A stretch of 64,000 nt of DNA from CAKZNE01 sp963976435 (GTDB lineage Bacteria > Bacteroidota > Bacteroidia > Flavobacteriales > Schleiferiaceae): NCBI GenBank assembly GCA_963976435.1, contig CAXBKQ010000019.1, forward strand, positions 11,434 to 75,433, read 5' to 3'. How positions within the stretch are numbered: position 1 is the first letter of the stretch; each line of letters opens with the position of its first letter. This document shows positions 1 to 9,038 of this stretch, one piece after another. The notes under the pieces are model-generated. The model searched no databases. It was not told the origin of the DNA and saw nothing but the letters and a program-made list of their open reading frames with translations. The translations under genes and the position numbers were made by a program.

Positions 1-606
1 TTTATAGATTCAGATAATGCCAATCCGGAGGTTAAAAAGGTAAAAACCTTCACTGAAAAACCAAATGAAGAATTTGCTAAACAATTTATTGAAAGTGGAG
101 ATTTTCTTTGGAATGCTGGAATTTTTATTTGGTCTATACCTACTTTGATGAAGGAAATGTCTTCTCATATGCCAGACATTTTCAGCATTTTTGAAACCGG
201 AAAGGAATACTATGGCACAGATGCAGAAAAGGGTTTTGTAAATAAAATTTACCCCACCTGTGAAAATGAGTCAATAGATTATGGTTTATTGGAAAAATCC
301 AAAGATGTATATGTAATTCCTTCAGATTTTGGCTGGAGTGATTTAGGCACTTGGGGAAGTCTATATCAACTATCCTCCAAAGATGGAAATGAAAATGCGG
401 TGTATAATGATACCACCATTACCTATGATTCCAAAAACAATTTAATTAGAGTTCCAAAGGATAAATTAGCAGTTATTGAAGGATTGGAAAATTATATTGT
501 TGTAGATGAAGACGATAGACTATTGATTTGCAAATTGGAAAATGAGCAATTGATAAAATCCTTTGTCAATGATATCAAGCTTAAATTTGGAGACCAACAC
601 CTTTAA
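1..606 (+). CDS. Mannose-1-phosphate guanylyltransferase, 3' part (5' end outside window)
   Basis: Reading frame 1 is open from the first base to the TAA at 604-606, so the gene begins upstream of the window. The enzyme makes GDP-mannose from mannose-1-phosphate and GTP in the cytoplasm, for surface polysaccharide and glycan building. Visible family signatures are FTEKP followed by SGDFLWNAGIFIW near the left edge, DYGLLEK, and the SDFGWSDLGTW block that lines the sugar-phosphate pocket. The C-terminal part is the short left-handed beta-helix type and no phosphomannose isomerase domain is fused to it. The first ATG in view is at 145, but the conserved motifs before it show that this is an internal methionine. 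It is convergent with, and overlaps by 4 bases, the photolyase gene. Confidence 0.9.
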   Translation, partial: FIDSDNANPEVKKVKTFTEKPNEEFAKQFIESGDFLWNAGIFIWSIPTLMKEMSSHMPDIFSIFETGKEYYGTDAEKGFVNKIYPTCENESIDYGLLEKSKDVYVIPSDFGWSDLGTWGSLYQLSSKDGNENAVYNDTTITYDSKNNLIRVPKDKLAVIEGLENYIVVDEDDRLLICKLENEQLIKSFVNDIKLKFGDQHL

Positions 607-1916
607 TTTAAGGCATCTTTAAATCTTTTAAGGGCTCTTTCCCTCGCAAATTTATGATCTACTATAGGCTTTGGATAATCAGGACTAGCAAAGTCTGGAA
701 GCCATTTTTTTAAATATTTGTGCTCCGGGTCAAATTTCTTAAGCTGAATACTAGGATTGAAAATTCTAAAATAAGGAGCGGCATCTACACCACAACCTGC
801 CGCCCACTGCCAACCTCCAATATTTGAAGCTTGATCGTAGTCTAGAAGCTTTTCTGCAAAATAAGCCTCCCCTAACCTCCAATCTAGAAGCAGATGCTTG
901 CTGAGAAAGCTGGCTACCAACATCCGAACTCTATTATGCATAAATCCGGTTTCGTTTAATTCCCGCATTCCTGCATCCACTAGTGGATATCCAGTTTTCC
1001 CTTCCATCCAAAGTTTAAATGCCCTTTCATCCTTCTCCCATTCTATTCTATCATAAGCTGGTCTAAAAGCCTTTTCTACAGTATGTGGGAAATGATAAAG
1101 TATAGCCTGGTAAAAATCCCTCCAAATGAGTTCATTGAAAAATTTTTCGTTCTTTTTTAAAGCTAAACGAGCCAATTTTCTGATGCTAATAGTTCCAAAT
1201 CGCAAATGAATTCCAAGCCTAGTAGTGCCATTTATCCCTGGTATATCTCTGTTGAGGTGATAGTTTTCTATTATTTCTTCCGAAATATCCCTGCTTGGAA
1301 CTTCAAAATCTACAGACTTAAAACCTAGTTCTTCTAAACCCATAAAATTTGATTCTGAAAATTTTAAAAAGGCATCTCCATAATTGAAGCTTGGATAGGA
1401 CTTCAGATGGAAGGGCTTCATTAAGGATTTCCACTTTTTCATATAGGGGGTAAAAACGGTATAAGGCTCCCCATTATCTTTCAAGACTTCTCTCCTATCA
1501 AAAATCACCTGATCTTTATAAGCCTTAAGTTCAATGTTTTTATCTCTTAGAAAAGAGTAAATCTCCTTATCTCTTTTAATGGCCTCGGGTTCATAATCTC
1601 GATTGGTAAAAACGGCATTTAATTCTGGAAATTCATCATACAATTGAGAAAATACATTTAAGGGGAAATCAAAAAATACTTTTATTGAGCTTTTGAAATT
1701 GAGTTCCAGTTCTTTTTTCAATGCCACAATTTCTTGCCAAATAAAATTCACCCTTTTATCCTCAGGAGCTAATTTCTCCAATATTCCTTTATCAAAAATA
1801 AAAATGGGTAAGACTTTAGAGCCAGACTTCAAAGCATGGTAAAGTGCGGCATTATCATCTAGTCGAAGATCTCTTCTAAACCAAAAAATGACAAGACTTT
1901 CATTATTCAAAAGCAA
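603..1916 (-). CDS. Cryptochrome/DNA photolyase family protein
   Basis: Flavoprotein of 437 residues that probably repairs UV-induced cyclobutane pyrimidine dimers with blue light. The N-terminal Rossmann-like antenna domain opens with FWFRRDLRLDDN. The C-terminal FAD domain shows RLGIHLRFGT, the ELIWRDFYQ block, a GYPLVDAGMREL stretch, and the WQWAAGCGVDAAPYFRIFNP signature typical of class I CPD photolyases. The start at 1916 is TTG; no ATG lies before the conserved N-terminus, so TTG is likely. The gene is last in a minus-strand run with the pterin synthase, idi and carotenoid genes, 18 bases after the previous stop, which suggests co-transcription as a light-damage response. A signalling cryptochrome with the same fold is possible but less likely. 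Confidence 0.9.
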   Translation of the reverse strand: MLLNNESLVIFWFRRDLRLDDNAALYHALKSGSKVLPIFIFDKGILEKLAPEDKRVNFIWQEIVALKKELELNFKSSIKVFFDFPLNVFSQLYDEFPELNAVFTNRDYEPEAIKRDKEIYSFLRDKNIELKAYKDQVIFDRREVLKDNGEPYTVFTPYMKKWKSLMKPFHLKSYPSFNYGDAFLKFSESNFMGLEELGFKSVDFEVPSRDISEEIIENYHLNRDIPGINGTTRLGIHLRFGTISIRKLARLALKKNEKFFNELIWRDFYQAILYHFPHTVEKAFRPAYDRIEWEKDERAFKLWMEGKTGYPLVDAGMRELNETGFMHNRVRMLVASFLSKHLLLDWRLGEAYFAEKLLDYDQASNIGGWQWAAGCGVDAAPYFRIFNPSIQLKKFDPEHKYLKKWLPDFASPDYPKPIVDHKFARERALKRFKDALN

Positions 1917-1934
1917 ATGAATTTTAGATCTTGG

Positions 1935-2342
1935 CTATCCAGAAAATTCCACAAAATTTCGAGGTGTTTCGAAAAGGGTTACGGATAAGTCCATTTCCTT
2001 GGGGATTTCCTTTCTCAGGATTTTCCAAATTACAATAACAATATTTTCGGCAGTGGGGTTTTTGTCTTTAAACTCTTCCAATTCCAAGTTTAAATTTTTA
2101 TGATCGAATCTCTCTTCAATCTTTTCTTGGATAATATCTTTAAGCCACTTCATATCAATTACATATCCTGTAATGGGATCTACCTCTCCTAAAACAGAAA
2201 CAATTAACTCATAATTATGACCGTGAAAATGAGGATTACTGCATTTTCCGAAAATTTGAAAATTCTTTTCCTCATCCCATTTAGGATTATATAACCTATG
2301 GGCAGCATTAAAATGAGCTCTTCTATTTACCTTTACTTTCAT
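1935..2342 (-). CDS. 6-carboxytetrahydropterin synthase / 6-pyruvoyl-tetrahydropterin synthase family (QueD/PTPS)
   Basis: Small zinc enzyme of 135 residues that converts 7,8-dihydroneopterin triphosphate to a tetrahydropterin, either for queuosine precursors (QueD) or as a pterin synthase. The zinc ligands are the His in HFNAAH and the two in HFHGHNY. The downstream FDHKNLN segment carries the catalytic His and Asp. The CSNPHFHGH region is close to the Bacteroidota QueD-like form. The ATG overlaps the stop of idi by four bases (ATGA), which points to translational coupling. No queC, queE or queF genes are nearby. The neighbouring photolyase makes a pterin-cofactor role possible, but that is inference. 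Confidence 0.88.
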   Translation of the reverse strand: MKVKVNRRAHFNAAHRLYNPKWDEEKNFQIFGKCSNPHFHGHNYELIVSVLGEVDPITGYVIDMKWLKDIIQEKIEERFDHKNLNLELEEFKDKNPTAENIVIVIWKILRKEIPKEMDLSVTLFETPRNFVEFSG

Positions 2343-2860
2343 GCCCTACTTCTTACTTCCCTTAAAAATCTATCAAAAATAATTTTAAACCATTCTGTAT
2401 AATATTGCGGCTGATTTTTGATGTCTTCCTCCACTTCATTTAGGGACATTTTTTTCCAATCCTCCACTTCCTCGGGGTTTATTATCGGTTCTCCATTGTA
2501 ATAACCAACAAATAAATGATCGAGCTCATGTTCTGTAAGTCCTTGATCTAGTTCTGCTTTATAAACAAAATCGAACATTTTTTCAATTTCACAGTCAAAG
2601 CCCATTTCTTCCATTAACCTTCTATGTGCGGCATCAATGGTCTTTTCTTCATCTCGAGGATGGCTACAGCAGGTGTTAGTCCAAAGTCCACCAGAATGAT
2701 ATTTAGATTTGGCCCTTTGCTGTAGTAATAAATCCCCATTATCGTCTAAAATAAAAACCGAAAACGCTCTATGGAGCAATCCTTTTTCGTGGGCCTCCAT
2801 TTTTTCCATTAATCCTAGAGCATTATCGGACTCATCTACCAGTATAACCTTCTCAACCAT
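2339..2860 (-). CDS. idi: Isopentenyl-diphosphate delta-isomerase, type 1
   Basis: Nudix-fold enzyme of 173 residues that interconverts IPP and DMAPP, the step that balances precursors for carotenoids. The sequence has HRAFSVFIL, LLLQQRAKSKYHSGGLWTNT and the catalytic Cys (about residue 65) in CCSHP. The HELDHLF segment near residue 111 carries the catalytic Glu. Length and motifs match bacterial type 1 enzymes. The gene sits 20 bases after crtB and overlaps the pterin synthase gene, so it belongs to the carotenoid operon, where it supplies DMAPP for geranylgeranyl diphosphate. Confidence 0.95.
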   Translation of the reverse strand: MVEKVILVDESDNALGLMEKMEAHEKGLLHRAFSVFILDDNGDLLLQQRAKSKYHSGGLWTNTCCSHPRDEEKTIDAAHRRLMEEMGFDCEIEKMFDFVYKAELDQGLTEHELDHLFVGYYNGEPIINPEEVEDWKKMSLNEVEEDIKNQPQYYTEWFKIIFDRFLREVRSRA

Positions 2861-2880
2861 AAACGAATAAGTAATTCTTA

Positions 2881-3717
2881 TTATAATAGGTTAAAACTAT
2901 GTTTAAAATATGAGCTTAGCAATAGTCCATATTTATTGCGGTTTGGGATTCGAATTCTTTCTTCCATCACTTTTTTGGCGCTGGTTCTTTTTATTTTTTT
3001 GAAAAGATTAATATAGTATACATAGGCAAGGTAGGTTCCAAATCTAGCTTCTTTTGGCAATGCTAATATTCCTTTAAAACCTTCTTTAAAGTCCAATTCA
3101 ATATCCTCTTCTATTTTTTGTTTTATATGATCGTTGAATTCTCTTAAATCTACCCCTGGAAAGTAAATTCTTCCTAAATGATTAAAATCTGCACTTAAAT
3201 CTCGGAGGAAATTTATTTTTTGAAATGCAGATCCAAGTTTTTGAGCTCCAAATTTTAATTCATTGAATTTTTCTCTATTCCCCCCTGTAAAAACTTTTAA
3301 GCACATTAGTCCAACCACCTCTGCAGAACCATAAATATATTCCTCGTATTTATGGGAATCAAACTCCTGTTTATTCAGATCCATTTTCATGCTATGTAGA
3401 AAGCTATCAATAAGATCTAAACCAATATTATACTCTTTTACCGTTTCTTGAAATGAATTAATAATGGGGTTTAAACTTATTCCTCTTTCTATGGCTTCGA
3501 GGGTTTGGATTCTAAAATCTTCTAATAACCACTCTTTATCATAGTTGTGAAAACTATCCACTATTTCATCAGCAAATCTCACATAGCCGTAAATTGAATA
3601 AATATGCTTTTTCATTTTTTTATTCAATAATAAAATCCCTAAGGAAAAGGAAGTACTATAGGTGGTGGTAACTAATTTACTGCTTCTGGCAGATACTTTA
3701 TCAAATAGTATTTTCAT
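2881..3717 (-). CDS. crtB: Phytoene synthase
   Basis: Condenses two geranylgeranyl diphosphates into phytoene, the first committed carotenoid step. The first Asp-rich motif is DEIVD in YGYVRFADEIVDSF, and the second is in NFLRDLSADFNHLGRIYFP; both bind the Mg-diphosphate of the substrate. I place the start at the ATG at 3715-3717, giving MKILFDKVS and 278 residues, which fits the usual short N-terminus. An upstream in-frame TTG at 3735 would add six residues but is less plausible. The gene overlaps the 3' end of crtI by 17 bases, a sign of tight co-expression. A squalene-type synthase is unlikely given the desaturase next to it. Confidence 0.95.
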   Translation of the reverse strand: MKILFDKVSARSSKLVTTTYSTSFSLGILLLNKKMKKHIYSIYGYVRFADEIVDSFHNYDKEWLLEDFRIQTLEAIERGISLNPIINSFQETVKEYNIGLDLIDSFLHSMKMDLNKQEFDSHKYEEYIYGSAEVVGLMCLKVFTGGNREKFNELKFGAQKLGSAFQKINFLRDLSADFNHLGRIYFPGVDLREFNDHIKQKIEEDIELDFKEGFKGILALPKEARFGTYLAYVYYINLFKKIKRTSAKKVMEERIRIPNRNKYGLLLSSYFKHSFNLL

Positions 3718-5212
3718 ATAAGTTTGGCTTAGCAAGTTTAATTTCCTTTTGTACTAAATCGGCAACAATTTGTCCGGATATTAGAGAGGGAGGCACCCCT
3801 GGCCCAGGCACTGTTAATTGCCCAGTAAAATAAAGATTTGGCAATTTTTTACTTTTCATTGATGGCTTAAGAATGGCAGTTTGTTTTAATGTATTTGCCA
3901 GTCCATATGCATTTCCTTTAAAGGCATTATAATCCTCAACAAAATCTGTAAGTGCATAAGATCTTTTGTAAACAACATGCTCCTTAATTTTTTGTCCAGT
4001 GAATTTTTCAAGCCTGTCTAGGAGTAAATGGTAATACCTTTCCCTTTGCTCATCATTATCTTCGAGGCCGGGAGCTGTAGGCATTAATAAGAAAAGGTTT
4101 TCCATACCTTCCGGAGCTACAGAAGGGTCAGTTACGGAAGGTGCACAAACATAGAATAGAGGTTTTTCTGGCCACTTTGGTTTGGTATATAGATCATGGG
4201 CATGTCCATCAAAATCTTCATCAAAAAATAAGCTATGATGTTTTATTCCTTCAATTTTCTTATTAATTCCCAAATAAAATAAAAGGCTACTAGGAGCCAT
4301 ATCCCTTTTATCCCAATAATTCTTGTCATAGCGGCGGAATTCAGGATCAATTAATTTTTGTTCTACATGATGGTAGTCTGCACCTGCTACTATTGCATCG
4401 AAAAAATATTCTTTATCCTTGGTACTTGCCGAAAAGGTACGACCATTTTTCACATTAATTTTTTTCACCTCGGCATCGCAAATTATTTGCACCCCCATTT
4501 CCTTAGCAAGTTTCACCATTCCTTCAATAATCTTATGCATTCCACCCATAGGATACCAGGTTCCTAAAGATATATCTGCATAATTCATTAGGCTATATAA
4601 TGCGGGGGTATTTTCGGGAGTACCTCCAAGAAATAAAACCGGAAATTCCATAAGTTTCCTAAGCTTTGGATTTTTAAAAAAGCTCCTGATATACTTTCGC
4701 ATAGATTTTAGAAGGTGCAACTGAAGTGCTCCGGTAATTACTCTTTTATCAATAAATTCAGTGAGACTAAGCCCTGGTTTAAAAACCAAATCATTCATTC
4801 CCACTTCATATTTATATTTGCTCTCCTTTAAAAATTGTTTGAGTTTTTCCCCACTTCCCTTTTCTATGGATTCGAATAAATCTATTAGTTGAGACATCCT
4901 AGCGGGAAGATCTATAATATCATCTTTTGCAAAACATACCCTATAGGAAGGGTCTAGCCGCTTTAGCTCGTAGTAGTCTGAAACTTTTTTGCCAAACTTT
5001 TGAAAATAATTTTCAAAAACATCTGGCATCCAATACCAACTAGGGCCCATATCAAATGTAAAACCCTTACTAGAGAAGGATCTTGCCCTCCCTCCTACAG
5101 TGGAGTTCTTTTCTAGGATACAAACTTCATATCCCTTTTGAGCCAGAGAGGTGGCAGCAGATAAGCCTGAGAATCCAGAACCTATTACTATTATTTTTTT
5201 CTTTTTAGACAA
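3701..5212 (-). CDS. crtI: Phytoene desaturase, CrtI family
   Basis: FAD-dependent desaturase of 503 residues that converts phytoene to lycopene. The N-terminal dinucleotide-binding motif is IVIGSGFSGLSAA followed by YEVCILEKNSTVGGRARSF. The C-terminal family signature lies in the LPNLYFTGQLTVPGPGVPPSLISGQIVADL region. The start must be the TTG at 5212: a TGA lies in frame at 5216-5218, and the next internal Met would remove the FAD-binding motif. The gene starts 10 bases after the sigma-factor stop and overlaps crtB at its end. No lycopene cyclase or hydroxylase gene follows here, so the rest of the pathway lies elsewhere. Confidence 0.95.
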   Translation of the reverse strand: MSKKKKIIVIGSGFSGLSAATSLAQKGYEVCILEKNSTVGGRARSFSSKGFTFDMGPSWYWMPDVFENYFQKFGKKVSDYYELKRLDPSYRVCFAKDDIIDLPARMSQLIDLFESIEKGSGEKLKQFLKESKYKYEVGMNDLVFKPGLSLTEFIDKRVITGALQLHLLKSMRKYIRSFFKNPKLRKLMEFPVLFLGGTPENTPALYSLMNYADISLGTWYPMGGMHKIIEGMVKLAKEMGVQIICDAEVKKINVKNGRTFSASTKDKEYFFDAIVAGADYHHVEQKLIDPEFRRYDKNYWDKRDMAPSSLLFYLGINKKIEGIKHHSLFFDEDFDGHAHDLYTKPKWPEKPLFYVCAPSVTDPSVAPEGMENLFLLMPTAPGLEDNDEQRERYYHLLLDRLEKFTGQKIKEHVVYKRSYALTDFVEDYNAFKGNAYGLANTLKQTAILKPSMKSKKLPNLYFTGQLTVPGPGVPPSLISGQIVADLVQKEIKLAKPNLYENTI

Positions 5213-5222
5213 TTCTCAGAAT

Positions 5223-5726
5223 TTAGTGATAATCTTTCAACTTACCCATCATTTTTTTTCGAGCTAGGAAAATTCTGCTTTTTACCGTTCCCAGTGGAAC
5301 ATTTAATTCCTTGGCAATTTCATCGTATTTATAACCATTATAATACATCATAAAAGTGTCAACATATGCACTGTCCACTGAATTGATCTGTTTCATCATA
5401 TATTCTCTATCCACTAAGGAATCCATAGTGGATGACTTTTCCACTTGGTTGGAGTCAAGAAAAAATTTACTCTCTGTTTCATCCACAAAAGTGTTTTGCT
5501 TTTTCTTTTTCCTGTAAGCATTGATAAAGGTATTTCTCATAATAGTGTAGAGCCAACCTTTAAGATTTGTCCCCTCTTGAAATTTATGACTGCTTTTTAA
5601 AGCTTTGAAATATGTTTCTTGGATTAAATCATTGGAGTCTTCAAAACTCTTTGTCAGTTTCATGGCTAATTGCAATAAGAAACTTTCATGCTTTACTATC
5701 AGTAGGCCAAATTCTTGTCTCGACAT
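5223..5726 (-). CDS. ECF-type RNA polymerase sigma factor at the head of the carotenoid operon
   Basis: Group 4 (ECF) sigma factor of about 167 residues. Region 2 is seen in FLLQLAMKLTKSFEDSNDLIQETYFKAL with GWLYTIMRNTFINAYRK (regions 2.3-2.4). Region 4, a helix-turn-helix, is seen in YDEIAKELNVPLGTVKSRIFLARKKM. I take the ATG at 5726 (MSRQEFGLL) as the start because the open frame upstream has no sigma-like sequence. It lies 10 bases before crtI in the same direction, an arrangement like light- or singlet-oxygen-controlled carotenoid loci. No anti-sigma gene is visible next to it, so how its activity is controlled is unknown. Confidence 0.9.
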   Translation of the reverse strand: MSRQEFGLLIVKHESFLLQLAMKLTKSFEDSNDLIQETYFKALKSSHKFQEGTNLKGWLYTIMRNTFINAYRKKKKQNTFVDETESKFFLDSNQVEKSSTMDSLVDREYMMKQINSVDSAYVDTFMMYYNGYKYDEIAKELNVPLGTVKSRIFLARKKMMGKLKDYH

Positions 5727-5946
5727 AATTGAAATGTTCTTTTGTTCAAATCTGCCATACCTACGGGGAAAGTTCAATTTTGGATTTCCAAATCTTAAAA
5801 AAATTTCAACTTGGTTAATTACCAACTGATTTACAAGTAATTAAATTCCAATAAAAAATCAAATTTTATAAAATGAAATAGCCTTTTAGGCTTGGATTGC
5901 CAAAATCATTTTTGCTAATGCTATCGTAATTGGCCAAAAGAATATT

Positions 5947-5954
5947 TACTTTTG
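5947..5954 (+). promoter_or_regulatory. Predicted -7 element of the prfC promoter
   Basis: The octamer TACTTTTG fits the Bacteroidota consensus TAnnTTTG and ends 10 bases before the prfC ATG, so the leader would be very short. A TTG occurs at 5930-5932 but at 14 bases it is closer than the usual 19 or so. The -33 assignment is therefore weak. Confidence 0.5.
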
Positions 5955-5964
5955 CCGCCCAACT

Positions 5965-7548
5965 ATGAGCACAGTAAAAGAAGAAATTGAAAGAAGGAGA
6001 ACCTTCGGAATTGTATCACACCCAGATGCAGGAAAAACCACACTAACCGAAAAACTCCTTTTATATGGAGGAGCGATTCAGGAAGCTGGAGCCGTAAAAT
6101 CCAATAAGATAAAGAAAGGGGCTACCTCGGATTTTATGGAAATCGAAAGGCAGAGAGGAATTTCTGTTGCCACTTCCGTAATGGGATTTGAATATCGCAG
6201 CAAAAAAATCAATATTTTGGATACTCCTGGTCACCAGGATTTTGCAGAGGATACCTTTAGAACTCTTACTGCGGTAGACAGTGTTATAGTTGTTATAGAT
6301 GTGGCTAAAGGTGTAGAGTCTCAAACTGAAAAATTAGTAGAAGTATGCCGAATGAGGGATACTCCGATTATTATTTTTATCAATAAACTGGATCGTGAAG
6401 GGAAGGATGCCTATGACCTGCTAGATGAAGTTGAAGAAAAATTAGGCCTTAAAGTTTGTCCTCTGAGTTGGCCCATCGGTATGGGGCAAGATTTTCAAGG
6501 CGTTTATAATCTGTGGGAGAAAAATTTACTCTTATATACAGAACAGAAAAAGCAGAAAATCGCCCAAAGCATTAAAATTGAAAGTATTGAGGATAAGCAA
6601 ATTGATGACTTGATAGGATCAGATTCTGCGGAGACTTTAAGAGAGGAGCTGGATTTAATAAATGGTGTATATCCACAATTTAGCATTGAAGATTATTTGA
6701 GTGGGAAAATTTCGCCTGTATTTTTTGGTAGTGCATTAAATAATTTTGGGGTTCAGGAATTGCTAAATTGTTTTGTGGAAATTGCTCCTGCCCCATTGGC
6801 TAAGGAAACCAACCAAAGATTAGTAAAGCCAGACGAAGAAAATTTTAGTGGTTTTATTTTTAAGATTCATGCCAATATGGATCCTAAACATAGAGATCGT
6901 TTGGCCTTTTTAAAAATTGTTTCAGGACGATTTAAAAGAAATAACAATTACCATCATATAAGGTTGGGTAAATCCATGAAATTTAGCAATCCAACTGCTT
7001 TTATGGCCTCTAAAAAAAGTGTGGTGGACGAGGCCTTTCCAGGAGATATTGTTGGTTTGCATGATACCGGAAACTTTAGAATTGGTGACACCCTAACACA
7101 GGGGGAGAATCTAGAATTTTCTGGAATTCCTAGCTTTTCACCAGAGCATTTTAGATTTATAAACAATGCAGATCCACTAAAAGCAAAACAACTGAATAAG
7201 GGTATTGATCAACTTATGGATGAAGGTGTAGCGCAGTTGTTTACCATGGAAAGCAATGGAAGAAAAATAATAGGTACGGTTGGAGCTTTACAGTATGAGG
7301 TAATTCAATATAGATTGGAACATGAATATGGTGCCAAATGTAGTTATGAGTCTTACCATGCATTTAAGGCATGCTGGATAGAATCTCATGATGATGATCA
7401 GCTGGAGGAGTTTAGCAAGTTGAAATACCGCTACCTAGCTAAAGATAAATTCTCCAGACTGGTGTTTTTAGCAGATTCTTCCTTTAGTCTACAAATGGCC
7501 AAGGAGAAGTTCGACAAATTAAAATTCCACTTTAAATCAGAGTTTTGA
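5965..7548 (+). CDS. prfC: Peptide chain release factor 3 (RF3)
   Basis: Translational GTPase of 527 residues that removes RF1/RF2 from the ribosome after termination. G1 is SHPDAGKTT, G3 is DTPGHQDF and G4 is INKLDREG. The switch region contains ERQRGISVATSVMGF, which is typical of RF3 rather than EF-G. Domains II and III follow, with VGALQYEVIQYRL near the C-terminus. The length is that of a complete protein. The gene is monocistronic, divergent from the sigma factor operon, and its last 12 bases overlap the convergent response-regulator gene. Confidence 0.96.
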   Translation: MSTVKEEIERRRTFGIVSHPDAGKTTLTEKLLLYGGAIQEAGAVKSNKIKKGATSDFMEIERQRGISVATSVMGFEYRSKKINILDTPGHQDFAEDTFRTLTAVDSVIVVIDVAKGVESQTEKLVEVCRMRDTPIIIFINKLDREGKDAYDLLDEVEEKLGLKVCPLSWPIGMGQDFQGVYNLWEKNLLLYTEQKKQKIAQSIKIESIEDKQIDDLIGSDSAETLREELDLINGVYPQFSIEDYLSGKISPVFFGSALNNFGVQELLNCFVEIAPAPLAKETNQRLVKPDEENFSGFIFKIHANMDPKHRDRLAFLKIVSGRFKRNNNYHHIRLGKSMKFSNPTAFMASKKSVVDEAFPGDIVGLHDTGNFRIGDTLTQGENLEFSGIPSFSPEHFRFINNADPLKAKQLNKGIDQLMDEGVAQLFTMESNGRKIIGTVGALQYEVIQYRLEHEYGAKCSYESYHAFKACWIESHDDDQLEEFSKLKYRYLAKDKFSRLVFLADSSFSLQMAKEKFDKLKFHFKSEF

Positions 7549-7941
7549 TATAGAATTTGCCAATGATTCTGGTGAAAAGGGCTTATTGAGCATTTTAATT
7601 ACATCCGAATTATTCCTCACCTTTCTGATATCACTTTCATCATTTGTGGAGCTTAGCATAAAGACCAATGGAGGCTTTTCAAATTGATCTTTCAGTTTTG
7701 AAAAATGTACCATAAAATCAAAACCATCCATTCCAGGCATCATTATGTCTAAAAGGATAAGGTCTGGAAGCAATTTACCATTCTGTCGATTTTCGGTTAA
7801 AAAGTTTATAGCCTCTTCTCCAGAACTATATTCATCGATTGTTTGTCCTATTTTATGGATTTCCAATAACCTTCTATGAACAAGTCTATCGATGATATTA
7901 TCATCAACGAGCATAATTTTGACTATGGACGAAAGATTCAT
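7537..7941 (-). CDS. Single-domain response regulator (CheY-like)
   Basis: Stand-alone receiver domain of 134 residues with no output domain. Acidic pocket residues lie in LVDDN (about 12-14), the phospho-acceptor Asp is about residue 65 in LLDIMMPGMDG, and the conserved Lys is about residue 120 in NKPFSP. It is the last gene of the minus-strand signalling island and its ATG overlaps the stop of the receiver-kinase gene by four bases. Most likely it receives phosphate from one of the two kinases upstream, or acts as a phosphate sink or relay. Its output partner is not visible. Confidence 0.9.
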   Translation of the reverse strand: MNLSSIVKIMLVDDNIIDRLVHRRLLEIHKIGQTIDEYSSGEEAINFLTENRQNGKLLPDLILLDIMMPGMDGFDFMVHFSKLKDQFEKPPLVFMLSSTNDESDIRKVRNNSDVIKMLNKPFSPESLANSISKL

Positions 7942-9038
7942 AAATGATTTGGTATTTCTATATGAAATTCGCTTCCTTCACCAGATTGAGATTTTACTTC
8001 TATGCTTCCACCCATTTTTTCTAGGGCTTCTTTAACAATATACAATCCCATTCCAGAACCGGTTCTATCGTTATTGGATTTAAAAAACATTTGGAAAACC
8101 TTTTGAATATGATCTTCTAAAATTCCCATCCCTTCATCTTTTACAACGATGGTGGCTTTATCTAAATCAGAAACAATATTGATATGAATTCTTGCTCGAT
8201 TTTGATCGGGCTTTTTAAACTTAATGGCATTGCTAATCAAATTACTCATTATGATCCTGAACCTAAATTCATCACCGATAAATTTATTATCCTGATTAAT
8301 TTCGGTATCTATTTGAGCATCCGATGAACCCAGACCACTTTTTACCGTTTCTATTACCTCCTCAATAATATTTTGAAAATTAATGTCTATAGATTCACTT
8401 TCGCTTCTATTATTCTTGTAATAATCTATAATATGATGAACAAAGACATCTAGTTTTTTAATACTCTCTTCAATCTTATTGAAATAATCTCTGGCTAGTG
8501 GATCTTGAATATCGTGTTCTGCTAGTCTTATTACACCAAGAGAAGTGGCTAAAGGAGATCTTAAATCATGTGAAGCACTATAAATAAATCGGCTTAGTTC
8601 ATGATTGGATTTTTCCAATTCTTCTAATTTCTCATCTAACTGCTTTCTTGTATTATACAAATCATAGGCATTATCAATAGCCACCCTAATTTCATGCTCA
8701 CTCCAGGGTTTGGTGATAAACCTATAGATATGCCCTTTATTAATCGCTTCAATAATATCGTTGATATCCGTATATCCGGTGAGTAAAATTCGAACAGGAT
8801 CCGGGAATATTTGTCGAACGGCATTAAAGAAATCAACCCCCGAGGTTACGGGCATTCGCTGATCCGAAAATATTATATGAGGCTTTATGGATTTAATAAC
8901 ATCATAAGCCTGTTCAGAAGTATTAGCTGTATAAACATCATACTCCCTTCTAAATGCTGCTTTAAATGATCTAAGGTTATTGTCTTCATCATCTAAATAA
9001 AGAACCTTAATGTGTTTTTTTGATTGATTGGAGGTCAT
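7938..9038 (-). CDS. Receiver-histidine kinase protein (REC-HisKA-HATPase)
   Basis: Cytoplasmic protein of 366 residues with an N-terminal receiver domain and a C-terminal kinase. The receiver has LYLDDED, the phospho-acceptor Asp about residue 59 in SDQRMP, and Lys about residue 110 in TKPW. A short coiled coil (132-150) leads to the dimerisation/phosphotransfer His at about residue 157 (SASHDLRSPLA). The ATP-binding domain has N, G1 and G2 boxes (LISNAIKF, DEGMGI, GSGMGLYIVKE). There is no membrane segment. The ATG overlaps the sensor-kinase stop as TAATG, so the two are probably coupled. The receiver is a close paralogue of the protein encoded at 14445-14906. Confidence 0.92.
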   Translation of the reverse strand: MTSNQSKKHIKVLYLDDEDNNLRSFKAAFRREYDVYTANTSEQAYDVIKSIKPHIIFSDQRMPVTSGVDFFNAVRQIFPDPVRILLTGYTDINDIIEAINKGHIYRFITKPWSEHEIRVAIDNAYDLYNTRKQLDEKLEELEKSNHELSRFIYSASHDLRSPLATSLGVIRLAEHDIQDPLARDYFNKIEESIKKLDVFVHHIIDYYKNNRSESESIDINFQNIIEEVIETVKSGLGSSDAQIDTEINQDNKFIGDEFRFRIIMSNLISNAIKFKKPDQNRARIHINIVSDLDKATIVVKDEGMGILEDHIQKVFQMFFKSNNDRTGSGMGLYIVKEALEKMGGSIEVKSQSGEGSEFHIEIPNHL

